A stretch of DNA of 64,000 bases from the NCBI RefSeq assembly GCF_042646205.1, contig NZ_JBHRTF010000002.1:124001-188000 (forward strand), in the 5' to 3' direction. Source of the DNA: Cellvibrio fontiphilus_A. GTDB lineage: Bacteria; Pseudomonadota; Gammaproteobacteria; Pseudomonadales; Cellvibrionaceae. Both the position numbers and the translations under genes were made by a program. The notes under the pieces are model-generated. The model did no database searches and had not been told where the DNA came from. It saw only the letters and a list, made by a program, of their open reading frames with translations. This document shows, in pieces, positions 1 through 7,763 of the stretch; position 1 is the stretch's first letter, and each line of letters begins with the position of its first letter.

Positions 1-253
1 ATACCGCAAAACAGCGCGCGCCATTGCCACAATTTTCCACTTCGCTGCCGTCGCAATTAAAAATGCGATAGCGAAAATCCACATCGGGATTGTCCGGTGT
101 TTCCACCAACAAAATTTGATCACAGCCGACACCAAAATTGCGGTCAGCAATGTAGCGAATTTTTTCCGGTGTTAATCGCACACTTTGGCCAACGCCGTCG
201 ATGACCACGAAGTCGTTGCCCAAGCCGTGCATTTTGCTAAAACGTAAACGCAT
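1..253 (-). CDS. dapF: Diaminopimelate epimerase (N-terminal part; gene runs off the window)
   Basis: Encodes the cytoplasmic PLP-independent epimerase that converts LL- to meso-diaminopimelate for lysine and peptidoglycan. The ATG is at 253 (minus strand) and only about the first 84 codons are present; the rest lies to the left of the window. The opening residues contain the family motif MHGLGNDFVVIDG, and near the cut edge comes ENCGNGARC, whose first Cys is one of the two catalytic thiols. It starts 38 bp after the lysA stop on the same strand, so it is the last visible gene of an lptM-lysA-dapF operon, an arrangement typical of Pseudomonas-like bacteria. Family assignment is secure; completeness cannot be judged. 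Confidence 0.95.
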   Translation of the reverse strand, partial: MRLRFSKMHGLGNDFVVIDGVGQSVRLTPEKIRYIADRNFGVGCDQILLVETPDNPDVDFRYRIFNCDGSEVENCGNGARCFAV

Positions 254-291
254 AATTTTTCCCGCTTATTCCGGCAAATTATTCTGCCCGT

Positions 292-1539
292 TTATTCAGG
301 CAATAACTGTTCGCCGCGAATCATATCGTCAAAGGTTTCGCGCGCGCGCGCCAGGTGCATTTGATCGCCATCCACCACCACTTCGGCAGCGCGGCCGCGG
401 GTGTTGTAGTTGGAGCTCATGCTAAAACCATAGGCGCCCGCCGACATAACCGCCAATAAATCACCCGCTTCAATCGCCAGCTCGCGATCTTTACCGAGGA
501 AATCGCCGGTTTCACAAATGGGGCCAACCAGATCCCATTTTTTGACCTCACCGGCGTGAGGTTTTACCGGACGTATGTCTTGCCATGCTTGATACAAGGA
601 CGGGCGAATATTGTCGTTCATGGCGGCATCGATCACCGCAAAATTTTTGTGCTCGGTGGGTTTTAAAAACATCACCCTGGTGAGCAGCACACCGGAATTA
701 GCAGAGATGGAACGGCCGGGTTCAAACATCAGCGATAATTTGCGCTCGCCCAATTTGGCTTTGATGGCCGCCATGTAGTCAGCGACTGGCGGCGGTGTTT
801 CGTTGCGATAGGTCACGCCCAAACCACCACCCAAATCCAAATGGGAAATATGAATGCCCTGCGCGGCCAGATCGTCCACCAGAATGAGCAGGCGGTCGAG
901 CGCATCCAAAAACGGCGTGAGCTGGGTGAGTTGCGAACCTATGTGGCAATCCAAACCTTTGATCGCAAGGCTCGGCAATTGCGCCGCGCGCGCATAAACC
1001 GCGGGCGCGCGCTCAATGGCGATACCAAATTTATTTTCTTTTAAACCGGTGGAAATGTAGGGGTGAGTGTTGGCATCCACGTCCGGGTTTACACGCAGGG
1101 AAATATTGGCGACTTTGCCTTTTTCGGCCGCGACCTGCGCGAGCAATTCCAGCTCCGCTTCGGATTCCACGTTAAAACAGAAAATGCCCACATCCAGCGC
1201 GCGCGCCATTTCTTCCACGCTTTTGCCCACACCGGAAAAGACAATGCGCGAAGGCTGGCCGCCGGCGCGCAGCACGCGCTCCAATTCACCACCGGAGACT
1301 ATGTCAAAACCGGCGCCGAGTTTGGCGAGCATATTTAAAATCGCGAGGTTGGAGTTGGCTTTGATCGCGTAACAAATCATGCCGGGGTGTGAGCCCAAGG
1401 CCTGGGCGTAAGACAAATATTGCTGGGTAAAAGCGGCGCGACTATATACATAACAAGGCGTACCAAAACGCTCGGCGACCGCGCTTAAGGGAGTATCTTC
1501 AACGTAGAGTTCGCCGTGGCGCTCAGTAAAATGCTGCAT
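292..1539 (-). CDS. lysA: Diaminopimelate decarboxylase
   Basis: PLP-dependent decarboxylase making L-lysine from meso-diaminopimelate, the last step of the pathway. The 415-residue length is typical. The PLP lysine is K60 in CYAIKANSN; HIGSQ (about residue 200), the glycine-rich LDLGGGLG phosphate-binding segment and the C-terminal GPICETGD motif, which supplies the catalytic Cys across the dimer interface, are all present. It is a fold-type III (alanine racemase-like) barrel followed by a beta domain. It sits between lptM (34 bp upstream) and dapF (38 bp downstream), all on the minus strand, so co-transcription is likely. Nothing looks unusual. Confidence 0.97.
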   Translation of the reverse strand: MQHFTERHGELYVEDTPLSAVAERFGTPCYVYSRAAFTQQYLSYAQALGSHPGMICYAIKANSNLAILNMLAKLGAGFDIVSGGELERVLRAGGQPSRIVFSGVGKSVEEMARALDVGIFCFNVESEAELELLAQVAAEKGKVANISLRVNPDVDANTHPYISTGLKENKFGIAIERAPAVYARAAQLPSLAIKGLDCHIGSQLTQLTPFLDALDRLLILVDDLAAQGIHISHLDLGGGLGVTYRNETPPPVADYMAAIKAKLGERKLSLMFEPGRSISANSGVLLTRVMFLKPTEHKNFAVIDAAMNDNIRPSLYQAWQDIRPVKPHAGEVKKWDLVGPICETGDFLGKDRELAIEAGDLLAVMSAGAYGFSMSSNYNTRGRAAEVVVDGDQMHLARARETFDDMIRGEQLLPE

Positions 1540-1572
1540 AAAAAATCTCGATCTGAAATACGGGAAGTCGGA

Positions 1573-1755
1573 TTAGGATGGATCTGTAGTGGTAGCACTG
1601 GCTGCCGGTTCTGGCGTATCCGCCGGCGCCGATTCAACCGGCGGCTGGGGTTTGCTCTGTTGTTGCGGTAAATAGAGCGGGCCTTTTTGCCCACAGGCGA
1701 CAAGACCGGCCGCAAAAAACAGAATCAACGCAGGGAATACCAGGGCTTTTTTCAT
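1573..1755 (-). CDS. lptM: Small LptM/YifL-type lipoprotein
   Basis: A 60-residue lipoprotein. It begins MKKALVFPALILFFAAG, followed by a lipobox ending in Cys and the family signature CGQKGPLYLP, then a Pro/Ala/Thr-rich tail. An upstream extension in the same frame (to 1815) is open, but it would bury the signal peptide, so the ATG at 1755 is chosen. The family (YifL, now LptM; LppL in Pseudomonas) assists maturation of the outer-membrane LPS translocon LptDE in E. coli; the same role here is inferred. It is the first gene of the lptM-lysA-dapF operon. In Pseudomonas a frataxin gene (cyaY) usually diverges from this point, but here the neighbour is an unrelated regulator-like gene. Confidence 0.85.
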   Translation of the reverse strand: MKKALVFPALILFFAAGLVACGQKGPLYLPQQQSKPQPPVESAPADTPEPAASATTTDPS

Positions 1756-1984
1756 AACCACCACAGATCGGATAAAAACACACCAGCAGGCAGGAGCCAA
1801 ACAGGAATAGTTCACAAAATGACGGGGCAGTATAACCCTGCCCCCTCAGGCTCACAACAAAACGCGACAGGGCGTAGGGCAACCCTTGGGGCAAGTGCGG
1901 AATGGGGAAAATAGCAATAAAACCCTGCCTGCCCGAGCCATCGACCAGCACAGGCAATTTACACAAGGGTTATTCAAGAGGGAC

Positions 1985-3208
1985 TTATTCGACAGCGCAG
2001 GTTTGGCTGTGCGCGGCCAACACTGGCTGCAGTTGCGCCACCGTAATTTCATTGCCCTGGGCGCGCAAGGCCAATTCCTTAATGAGGCTTTTGAGGCCGT
2101 CCACATGGTTGGAGAACGAATGTTTGGCAAGCAGCTGCAAGGCGTCATCCTGCAGGTGCAACTCACCCGCCAAAGCAAATTCGGCGATAAAAAATTGCAC
2201 CAGATCGCGCAAGTCCTCAGCGCGCTCAGCAAGCGACGGCAGCGCCAGCGGTTCGACAAAATGAATCATCCAGCCCATGCCTACGGCAACTGGATCTATA
2301 TCAATCCTGCTCAGGCTGAACACCAAACTGAGCGACTCACCGCTGCGCGTGGCCGCCATCCACTCCAGGCAAAAGTGACGCAATGCCAGCAAGTCGCGCG
2401 GGGCCAGCGCATCCAGGTTGCGCAAAAATAAGCTGCCGCCGCTGGCACAGCTGCGCAGCGATTGTAAAATCGCCGCTGCCGATCCCGGCTCCCATTCGCG
2501 GCAATCCGATTCAATAAAGGGCGCGGTTTCGCTGCAGCGAATATCGTGCAAGCGGCGCGCGGCAATAATTTTGCCGGTGCCCTTGTCGGCGCGAATCAGC
2601 ACCGGGCAATTCCTTTTGGCCAATTGATCTATCCGCTGATCTAATTGGCGCAAAGCGTGGCTATTGCCGACCCAAAAACATTGGTCGCCATACCAGTGAA
2701 TAGAGCGATAGCGCGACTGATAGCGGCTGATCACCCGCACTATCTCGTCGATTACCATTTGCAGTTCATGGCGCAAGTCGCTGCCGGCTTGCACACCGGG
2801 CGCCATTTGCACTACCAAATACCCCAAGCGGTGGGGCGCATTGCCCACCGCGGCATAATCCACCGGCAAACTCAGCGCCGCCTCGGCCTCAAAGCCATTA
2901 AAAGGCGTGCTATTGGCTTCCTGGGTGGAAATAATAAATTCTTCCGCACCGCCGGCGGCGGCAATAAACAAATCGCGCACATCATCGACCAGCAATAAAT
3001 GCCGATAACCCTGATGATTCAGACAGCGCAGCGTCACTGCCGCCTGGGCCAAACCCAAGCGGGCTGCGGCAGAGCGCAGGATTAATTTGGTCAGTGCAAT
3101 AAAACTTTTATTCACCGGCACCCAGCGCGGCACCGATGACTGATTAAATTTTCGCGCGGGTCGCGCGCGGCTTTTATAGCTGCTCATAGACTGGAACAGA
3201 GCGATCAT
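1985..3208 (-). CDS. Degenerate AAA+ (sigma-54 activator-like) protein without DNA-binding domain
   Basis: About 407 residues. The N-terminal half resembles a sensory (GAF-like) region and the C-terminal half a NtrC-type AAA+ domain. The Walker A segment survives only as ADKGTGK. The Walker B position reads GGSLFLRNLDAL instead of the canonical GGTLFLDE, so both acidic residues are lost. No GAFTGA loop, which contacts sigma-54, is visible, and there is no C-terminal Fis-type helix-turn-helix. It therefore probably cannot activate sigma-54 promoters; a scaffolding or anti-activator role is conceivable but unproven. It diverges from the FHA gene at 3341. The start is uncertain: TTG at 3268, ATG at 3208 (used) or ATG at 3187, none with a strong ribosome-binding site. 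Confidence 0.6.
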   Translation of the reverse strand: MIALFQSMSSYKSRARPARKFNQSSVPRWVPVNKSFIALTKLILRSAAARLGLAQAAVTLRCLNHQGYRHLLLVDDVRDLFIAAAGGAEEFIISTQEANSTPFNGFEAEAALSLPVDYAAVGNAPHRLGYLVVQMAPGVQAGSDLRHELQMVIDEIVRVISRYQSRYRSIHWYGDQCFWVGNSHALRQLDQRIDQLAKRNCPVLIRADKGTGKIIAARRLHDIRCSETAPFIESDCREWEPGSAAAILQSLRSCASGGSLFLRNLDALAPRDLLALRHFCLEWMAATRSGESLSLVFSLSRIDIDPVAVGMGWMIHFVEPLALPSLAERAEDLRDLVQFFIAEFALAGELHLQDDALQLLAKHSFSNHVDGLKSLIKELALRAQGNEITVAQLQPVLAAHSQTCAVE

Positions 3209-3340
3209 AGCGATATTCTCAAAACTCACAGGGGCGATAACTGGGAAAACATCGACATCTTGTGGCAATCTATGAGCCTTAAACCGGTTTGACCATTACA
3301 CGCAATTACACGCACCTGAAATACAACACCCGGAACACCT

Positions 3341-4309
3341 ATGGCTTATTTGTTGGATGTCGCTGCAGAGGCCTATTTTCCTCTCGCCCCCCATCACACC
3401 TTTGGCAGGCTGGCCAACAGTGTGGACACCCATATCGATAAACCCTATGTCTCCAAGTTACACGCCGCCATTGAGTGGAATGGCGAACGCTGGCGCATTA
3501 AAAATTTGGGTTTAAACGGCACCTGGATCAATGGCATCGCCATGGCACAGGGCGAAACCCGCGAGCTGGCAATGAATGATGAAATTGTGCTGGCCGCACA
3601 AAACGACCACGGCTTTAGGGTGATGGATTTACACGCACCCAACGACATGCTCTGGCCGGTGGATCGCAGCCCCCAGATGCAAACGCCCGTCTACCTCAGC
3701 CGCTACCACCTCTTGCCCGAGGGCGATGCCCCTGAGCTAGCAGTTTATTTTGATGAGCAGGCCCAGCAGTGGTATCGCGAAGCCATTGCCGAACACGGCG
3801 ATGCACAGATTTTGAACGATGGCGACCTGGTGCAGTACGCTGCCGGCGCCTGGCAATTTGTGCGCGCGCAAATTTATGGCCCCACCGAAGTGAAAAGCGC
3901 ACGGCACATTAACGATTTTGAATTTGTGTTTAATTTAAGCCTGGACGAAGAAACTACCCAGTTGGAATTACGCCAGCAGCAGGTGCTGGATTTAGCCGTG
4001 CGCACCCATCACTACTTATTGTTGCAGCTCGCCCGTCACCGCGCGGAAGATGCCGCACGCGGGCTGGATGCCAAAAGCCAGGGCTGGGTGTATGCAGAAG
4101 ATCTGGCGGGCGAATTGGGTTTGGATAGCACTCACATGAATATCCAGATTTTCCGCGCGCGCAAACAACTCGCCGACCTGCTACCCGATGCCTTGGGGCA
4201 GCACTGCCTGCTTGAACGGCGCGGTGGGAAAATTCGCTTTGGTTGCGAGAAATTTAAAATCTACAAAGGCGAACAGCTCACCCTCGCCTCACCATCAACC
4301 TCTGGCTAA
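3341..4309 (+). CDS. FHA-domain protein with C-terminal winged-helix-like region
   Basis: A 322-residue cytoplasmic protein. Residues about 15-85 form a forkhead-associated (phosphothreonine-binding) domain: GR at 22-23, SKLH at 38-41, then NLGLNGTWING at 55-65, which matches the conserved GR/SxxH/NGTxxNG core. Residues about 215-310 look like a winged helix of the OmpR/transcription-regulator C type (a predicted helix ending LAGELGLDS, then an Arg-rich recognition-like helix, then a beta hairpin). The 3' neighbour, 15 bp away, is a Ser/Thr kinase, so the natural reading is that phosphothreonine docking controls DNA binding; this is inference. FHA assignment is firm, the winged helix moderate. 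An FHA protein of the type VI secretion kind was considered, but no secretion genes are nearby. Confidence 0.75.
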   Translation: MAYLLDVAAEAYFPLAPHHTFGRLANSVDTHIDKPYVSKLHAAIEWNGERWRIKNLGLNGTWINGIAMAQGETRELAMNDEIVLAAQNDHGFRVMDLHAPNDMLWPVDRSPQMQTPVYLSRYHLLPEGDAPELAVYFDEQAQQWYREAIAEHGDAQILNDGDLVQYAAGAWQFVRAQIYGPTEVKSARHINDFEFVFNLSLDEETTQLELRQQQVLDLAVRTHHYLLLQLARHRAEDAARGLDAKSQGWVYAEDLAGELGLDSTHMNIQIFRARKQLADLLPDALGQHCLLERRGGKIRFGCEKFKIYKGEQLTLASPSTSG

Positions 4310-4324
4310 CCGTGGCAATAACAA

Positions 4325-7036
4325 GTGACAGATAGCCAGACACACACAAAAACCCAACAAATGATTGGGCACTACCAATTGCTAGAGTCGATTGGCCGCG
4401 GCGGTATGGGGCTGGTGTACCGCGCGCGCGACACTCGCCTGGAGCGGGACGTGGCGGTTAAGTGCCTGCGCACTGAACTCTTTATAAACAGCCACGCAGA
4501 GTTTGAGGGCCACTATATAGAGCGCTTTAAACGCGAGGCGCTGCTGCTCGCCAAATTAAATCACCCGAATATTGTGCAGATTTACGATTTCATCGAAGCG
4601 CCCGAACAACTCGCGCTGGTCATGGAATTGGTAGACGGCCAAAACCTGCAAACCTATTTGCGCGAACACCTAGCCCCTATGTCGCAGCGTTTGCAGTGGC
4701 TTGCACAAATTGCCGAAGGTTTGGCCATAGCCCACGATGCCGGCATTATTCACCGCGATTTAAAAGCCGAAAATATTCTGATCAACAAACGCGGTCAGGC
4801 CAAAATTACCGACTTGGGTATCGCCAAATCGCAAGATTTTAATGCGACCCTCACCGACCACGTCGCCGGTAGCTACTGCTCCATGTCGCCCGAGCAGGCG
4901 ATGGGTGAAAGCATCGGTTTTAAAAGCGATTTATTTTCGCTCGGCATTTTGGCTTATCAATTATTGTGCGGCGCCCACCCCTTTGGCGACACCAGCAACA
5001 AGCTGCAAATTATGCAGCGCATTATTTCCCACGCGCCCACACCACCGCAGCAACACAACCCTACGCTACCCGCTGAGTTTGTGGATTTACTGGGGCAGTT
5101 ATTATCCAAAGATCCGAACAAACGCCCGGACAATACCCACTGGGTAGCCGCCCAGTTTAAAAAACTCAGCGCGATGAACCTGCAGGACAATAGTGCCAGC
5201 GATGATACCCAAGCACTGGCAATGCCGCACAGCAACACTAACAACAACCACATTACACGCAGCGCAGGCACGCAAGACCACCCCACCTTTGAAACGCGCT
5301 TTGTTGCGATGCCGATTGCCACCAAAATATCTGCATGGCAAAAACTTAAAAGTCATATCGCAGCGAATGCAATTACGTTTGGCTCTCTGGCGATTAGCCT
5401 GTTAATTGTTACGGGGGTGGCTGTGTGGCAACTGCAACCCAAGCCGCCGAAATATGTGGCGGTCATACCACCCAAGTTAACGGCTGAAGGAATGCAGGAG
5501 TCTCAGCAAGAGTTAGTAAAAGGCGCAGTGTACGATGCAATCCAGCAAAGTTTGATTCAGTTGAACGGATACCATTTAATCCCGGAAGATGAAATCACTG
5601 CGACTAATGGAAATAATGAGACGGTATTGAAGGCAACCGGCGCCGACGAGCTGATAACAACCGAGGTTCGCTGCAAAGTTGAATTCTGTAGCGCCACCAT
5701 ATCAAGATTACGGACGGACAAGCATTCAAATAAAGATAGACTGATCGTCGCAGACACAAAAACGATCGATGTATTAACAGAAAACCTGTTGGTATTAGCA
5801 GGAACAATACAGTCGACGCTAGGGAACATTTATAAAAGTGAACTTTATAATTCGTTTGTCGATATCAGCGAAAGTGAATACACCCAATTATTAACGATCA
5901 ATACACGCTATATTCAGTCAGGCGCCAGTATTGATTTACTTGACCAACTGGACCAGCTAAACAGAAACACCAAGCTGATGTCCATGGCCCAAACGTTGTA
6001 CACCGAAATCGGATTGGATTTACACCATGAAACCCGACTTAACTCAATTTTAGAGCGAATCCAAAATAATCTTGTAGAAGGCAACACTAGGCAAGAAAAA
6101 ATAGCCTATTTCTATAACACATTTTATTTAAGCATAGAGAAGGAAGATTTTACTGCGGCAGAAAATGCGTTATTGCAACTTAAAAAATTGGCCATTAACC
6201 AGTCGTCCATTAACGAGTTATATGGATATTCAATGATTGCAAGAAATGAATACGCGCTGGCCATTGAATATTACACCAAAGCCGTTAGTGCAAAGAAAAG
6301 TGCATCGAACATTACCGCACTATCCAATGCTTATCGCTACGCAGGAGATCTGCAACTAGCAAAACAATTTATCAATGAATCGCTTGCCATATCCCCTGAA
6401 AATCATAAGACCCACAGCCTTAAAGGTTTAATTGCATTATTGGAAGGCGATATAAACGCAGCGATCAATTCATTTGAAGTTATTGCAAAGAAAAACCCTA
6501 CCGATATCTACAATATGGGTAATTTAGGCCTCTGCTATACACTGAATGGAAATTATGAAAAAGCTATAGATGTATTTTCGTCTCTTGAGAAAGCCGACCC
6601 AGGCAATCTCAGCCACACCTTAAATAAAGCGGATGCTTATGATCTTGCTAAAGAGCATCTCAAGGCACAAGAGACATACAACATCATCACGAACAAAATA
6701 AACGCCAGCACAAAAAATAGTCATGATTTTATTATGCTAGCTCAAGCCTATGCCCATTTAGGAGAGTTCGATGCAGCACTCAGGTCGCTCAAGGACTTAG
6801 AAACCACTGACCCAGAGAATATTCAAACGCCTTACACGGCTGCGCTGGTTCATACATTAGCAGGCAATAAATCTGCAGCTACCTTCAATATTTCGCTATC
6901 GCTAAAAACCGGAATGCACGCGGTCTGGTTTAAATTTCCATGGTTTGACGGCTTATGCACGACCGAAAATTTCAACACGCTGATGAGCGATGCTGGAGCA
7001 CGCGATAGATGCTCCAACATCAACTTATCCCGTTAA
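4325..7036 (+). CDS. Membrane Ser/Thr protein kinase with C-terminal TPR domain
   Basis: A 903-residue Hanks-type kinase starting with GTG at 4325, 15 bp after the FHA gene. The kinase domain (about 15-285) has the glycine loop GRGGMGLVYRA, catalytic K46 (VAVKCL), HRDLKAENIL, DLG in place of DFG (common in bacterial kinases) and the activation-segment SPEQ. One transmembrane helix lies near residues 350-368. The extracytoplasmic part (370-903) carries tetratricopeptide-like repeats (motifs such as NLGLCYTLNGNYEKAIDVF). The topology suggests a periplasmic sensor acting on a cytoplasmic kinase that phosphorylates the FHA partner. DNA from about 5450 onward is visibly more AT-rich than the kinase part, suggesting fusion of regions of different history. 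Its stop overlaps the convergent gene at 7033. Confidence 0.9.
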   Translation: MTDSQTHTKTQQMIGHYQLLESIGRGGMGLVYRARDTRLERDVAVKCLRTELFINSHAEFEGHYIERFKREALLLAKLNHPNIVQIYDFIEAPEQLALVMELVDGQNLQTYLREHLAPMSQRLQWLAQIAEGLAIAHDAGIIHRDLKAENILINKRGQAKITDLGIAKSQDFNATLTDHVAGSYCSMSPEQAMGESIGFKSDLFSLGILAYQLLCGAHPFGDTSNKLQIMQRIISHAPTPPQQHNPTLPAEFVDLLGQLLSKDPNKRPDNTHWVAAQFKKLSAMNLQDNSASDDTQALAMPHSNTNNNHITRSAGTQDHPTFETRFVAMPIATKISAWQKLKSHIAANAITFGSLAISLLIVTGVAVWQLQPKPPKYVAVIPPKLTAEGMQESQQELVKGAVYDAIQQSLIQLNGYHLIPEDEITATNGNNETVLKATGADELITTEVRCKVEFCSATISRLRTDKHSNKDRLIVADTKTIDVLTENLLVLAGTIQSTLGNIYKSELYNSFVDISESEYTQLLTINTRYIQSGASIDLLDQLDQLNRNTKLMSMAQTLYTEIGLDLHHETRLNSILERIQNNLVEGNTRQEKIAYFYNTFYLSIEKEDFTAAENALLQLKKLAINQSSINELYGYSMIARNEYALAIEYYTKAVSAKKSASNITALSNAYRYAGDLQLAKQFINESLAISPENHKTHSLKGLIALLEGDINAAINSFEVIAKKNPTDIYNMGNLGLCYTLNGNYEKAIDVFSSLEKADPGNLSHTLNKADAYDLAKEHLKAQETYNIITNKINASTKNSHDFIMLAQAYAHLGEFDAALRSLKDLETTDPENIQTPYTAALVHTLAGNKSAATFNISLSLKTGMHAVWFKFPWFDGLCTTENFNTLMSDAGARDRCSNINLSR

Positions 7037-7617
7037 GGTCTTTTTGGATAAATAATCGGATCTTTAGACTCATAAATTGACACTGAGCCAGTTACATCAT
7101 CCGTAAACGATGCAACGAATTGGAAAGGAACAATTTCTTCTGAATTCTCCAGTACATGCACGTACACCAGCAGAGTAAACCCGTTATCAATAATTTCCAC
7201 TGATACATCGTTATCCGGATCTGTATCTCCATTGGGTGTTGCAACACCACCCAAGGCAAAACGCCAGGTGCCATTGGTGGCGGGGTTTTGCTGCATGCTG
7301 ACCACTAAAATAGCGCGTTCAAAATGACGCTCAATCGCGGATGGATTAAGTTCAAAACGCACCGTCAAACTCGATATATCAACCGCACTGCCGCGCTCGG
7401 AAAAAATCCAATCTCCGGCTGACGCTCTGGTGGGCAGTGCAGGCGTTAAGTTGAAATACTGGATAACCTGCCCACCGCGAGGAACATTAATCTCCAAACT
7501 ACAATCACCGGGCTGCTTCTTGATTGGTTTTTTCACCGTTTTTTTTGTAGTTTCGGCCACCGCTTTAACGGATTTTTTTTCGCTCTTTTTCTCTGCTTTT
7601 TTCTTGTCTGCTGCCAT
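7033..7617 (-). CDS. Hypothetical protein with Lys-rich N-terminus
   Basis: 194 residues, not recognised. The first 35 residues are extremely Lys-rich (alternating KK/EK and TKK motifs) and probably disordered or nucleic-acid or polyanion binding. The remainder (about 38-194) is predicted to be mostly beta, with no Cys pairs and no signal peptide. A ribosome-binding-like AGGAA precedes the ATG at 7617. The gene converges on the kinase and their stop codons overlap by 4 bp, which suggests the two have been inherited together. Base composition is AT-rich like the 3' part of the kinase gene. Function unknown. Confidence 0.6.
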   Translation of the reverse strand: MAADKKKAEKKSEKKSVKAVAETTKKTVKKPIKKQPGDCSLEINVPRGGQVIQYFNLTPALPTRASAGDWIFSERGSAVDISSLTVRFELNPSAIERHFERAILVVSMQQNPATNGTWRFALGGVATPNGDTDPDNDVSVEIIDNGFTLLVYVHVLENSEEIVPFQFVASFTDDVTGSVSIYESKDPIIYPKRP

Positions 7618-7763
7618 CTTGTTGCATTCCTATCATTAAGTGTGTGGAATCCCTAGGTGAACAACACATCAAAAAACAACAGCCTTTGAATAACGACCTT
7701 TTGATGGTGTAGCCGCCTTCATCCCGGAAAGCGACAGAAAAAACAAATCGAAATTAACGGGGA

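Noticed and set aside
1886..2431. Plus-strand open frame opposite the degenerate AAA+ gene (where cyaY would lie in Pseudomonas)
   Set aside because: The translation has no frataxin features and looks like an antisense shadow; the minus-strand protein has recognisable AAA+ remnants.
3341..7036. Type VI secretion-associated Ppk/Fha genes
   Set aside because: No secretion structural genes lie nearby, and the FHA protein carries a winged-helix-like region instead of the usual T6SS Fha layout.
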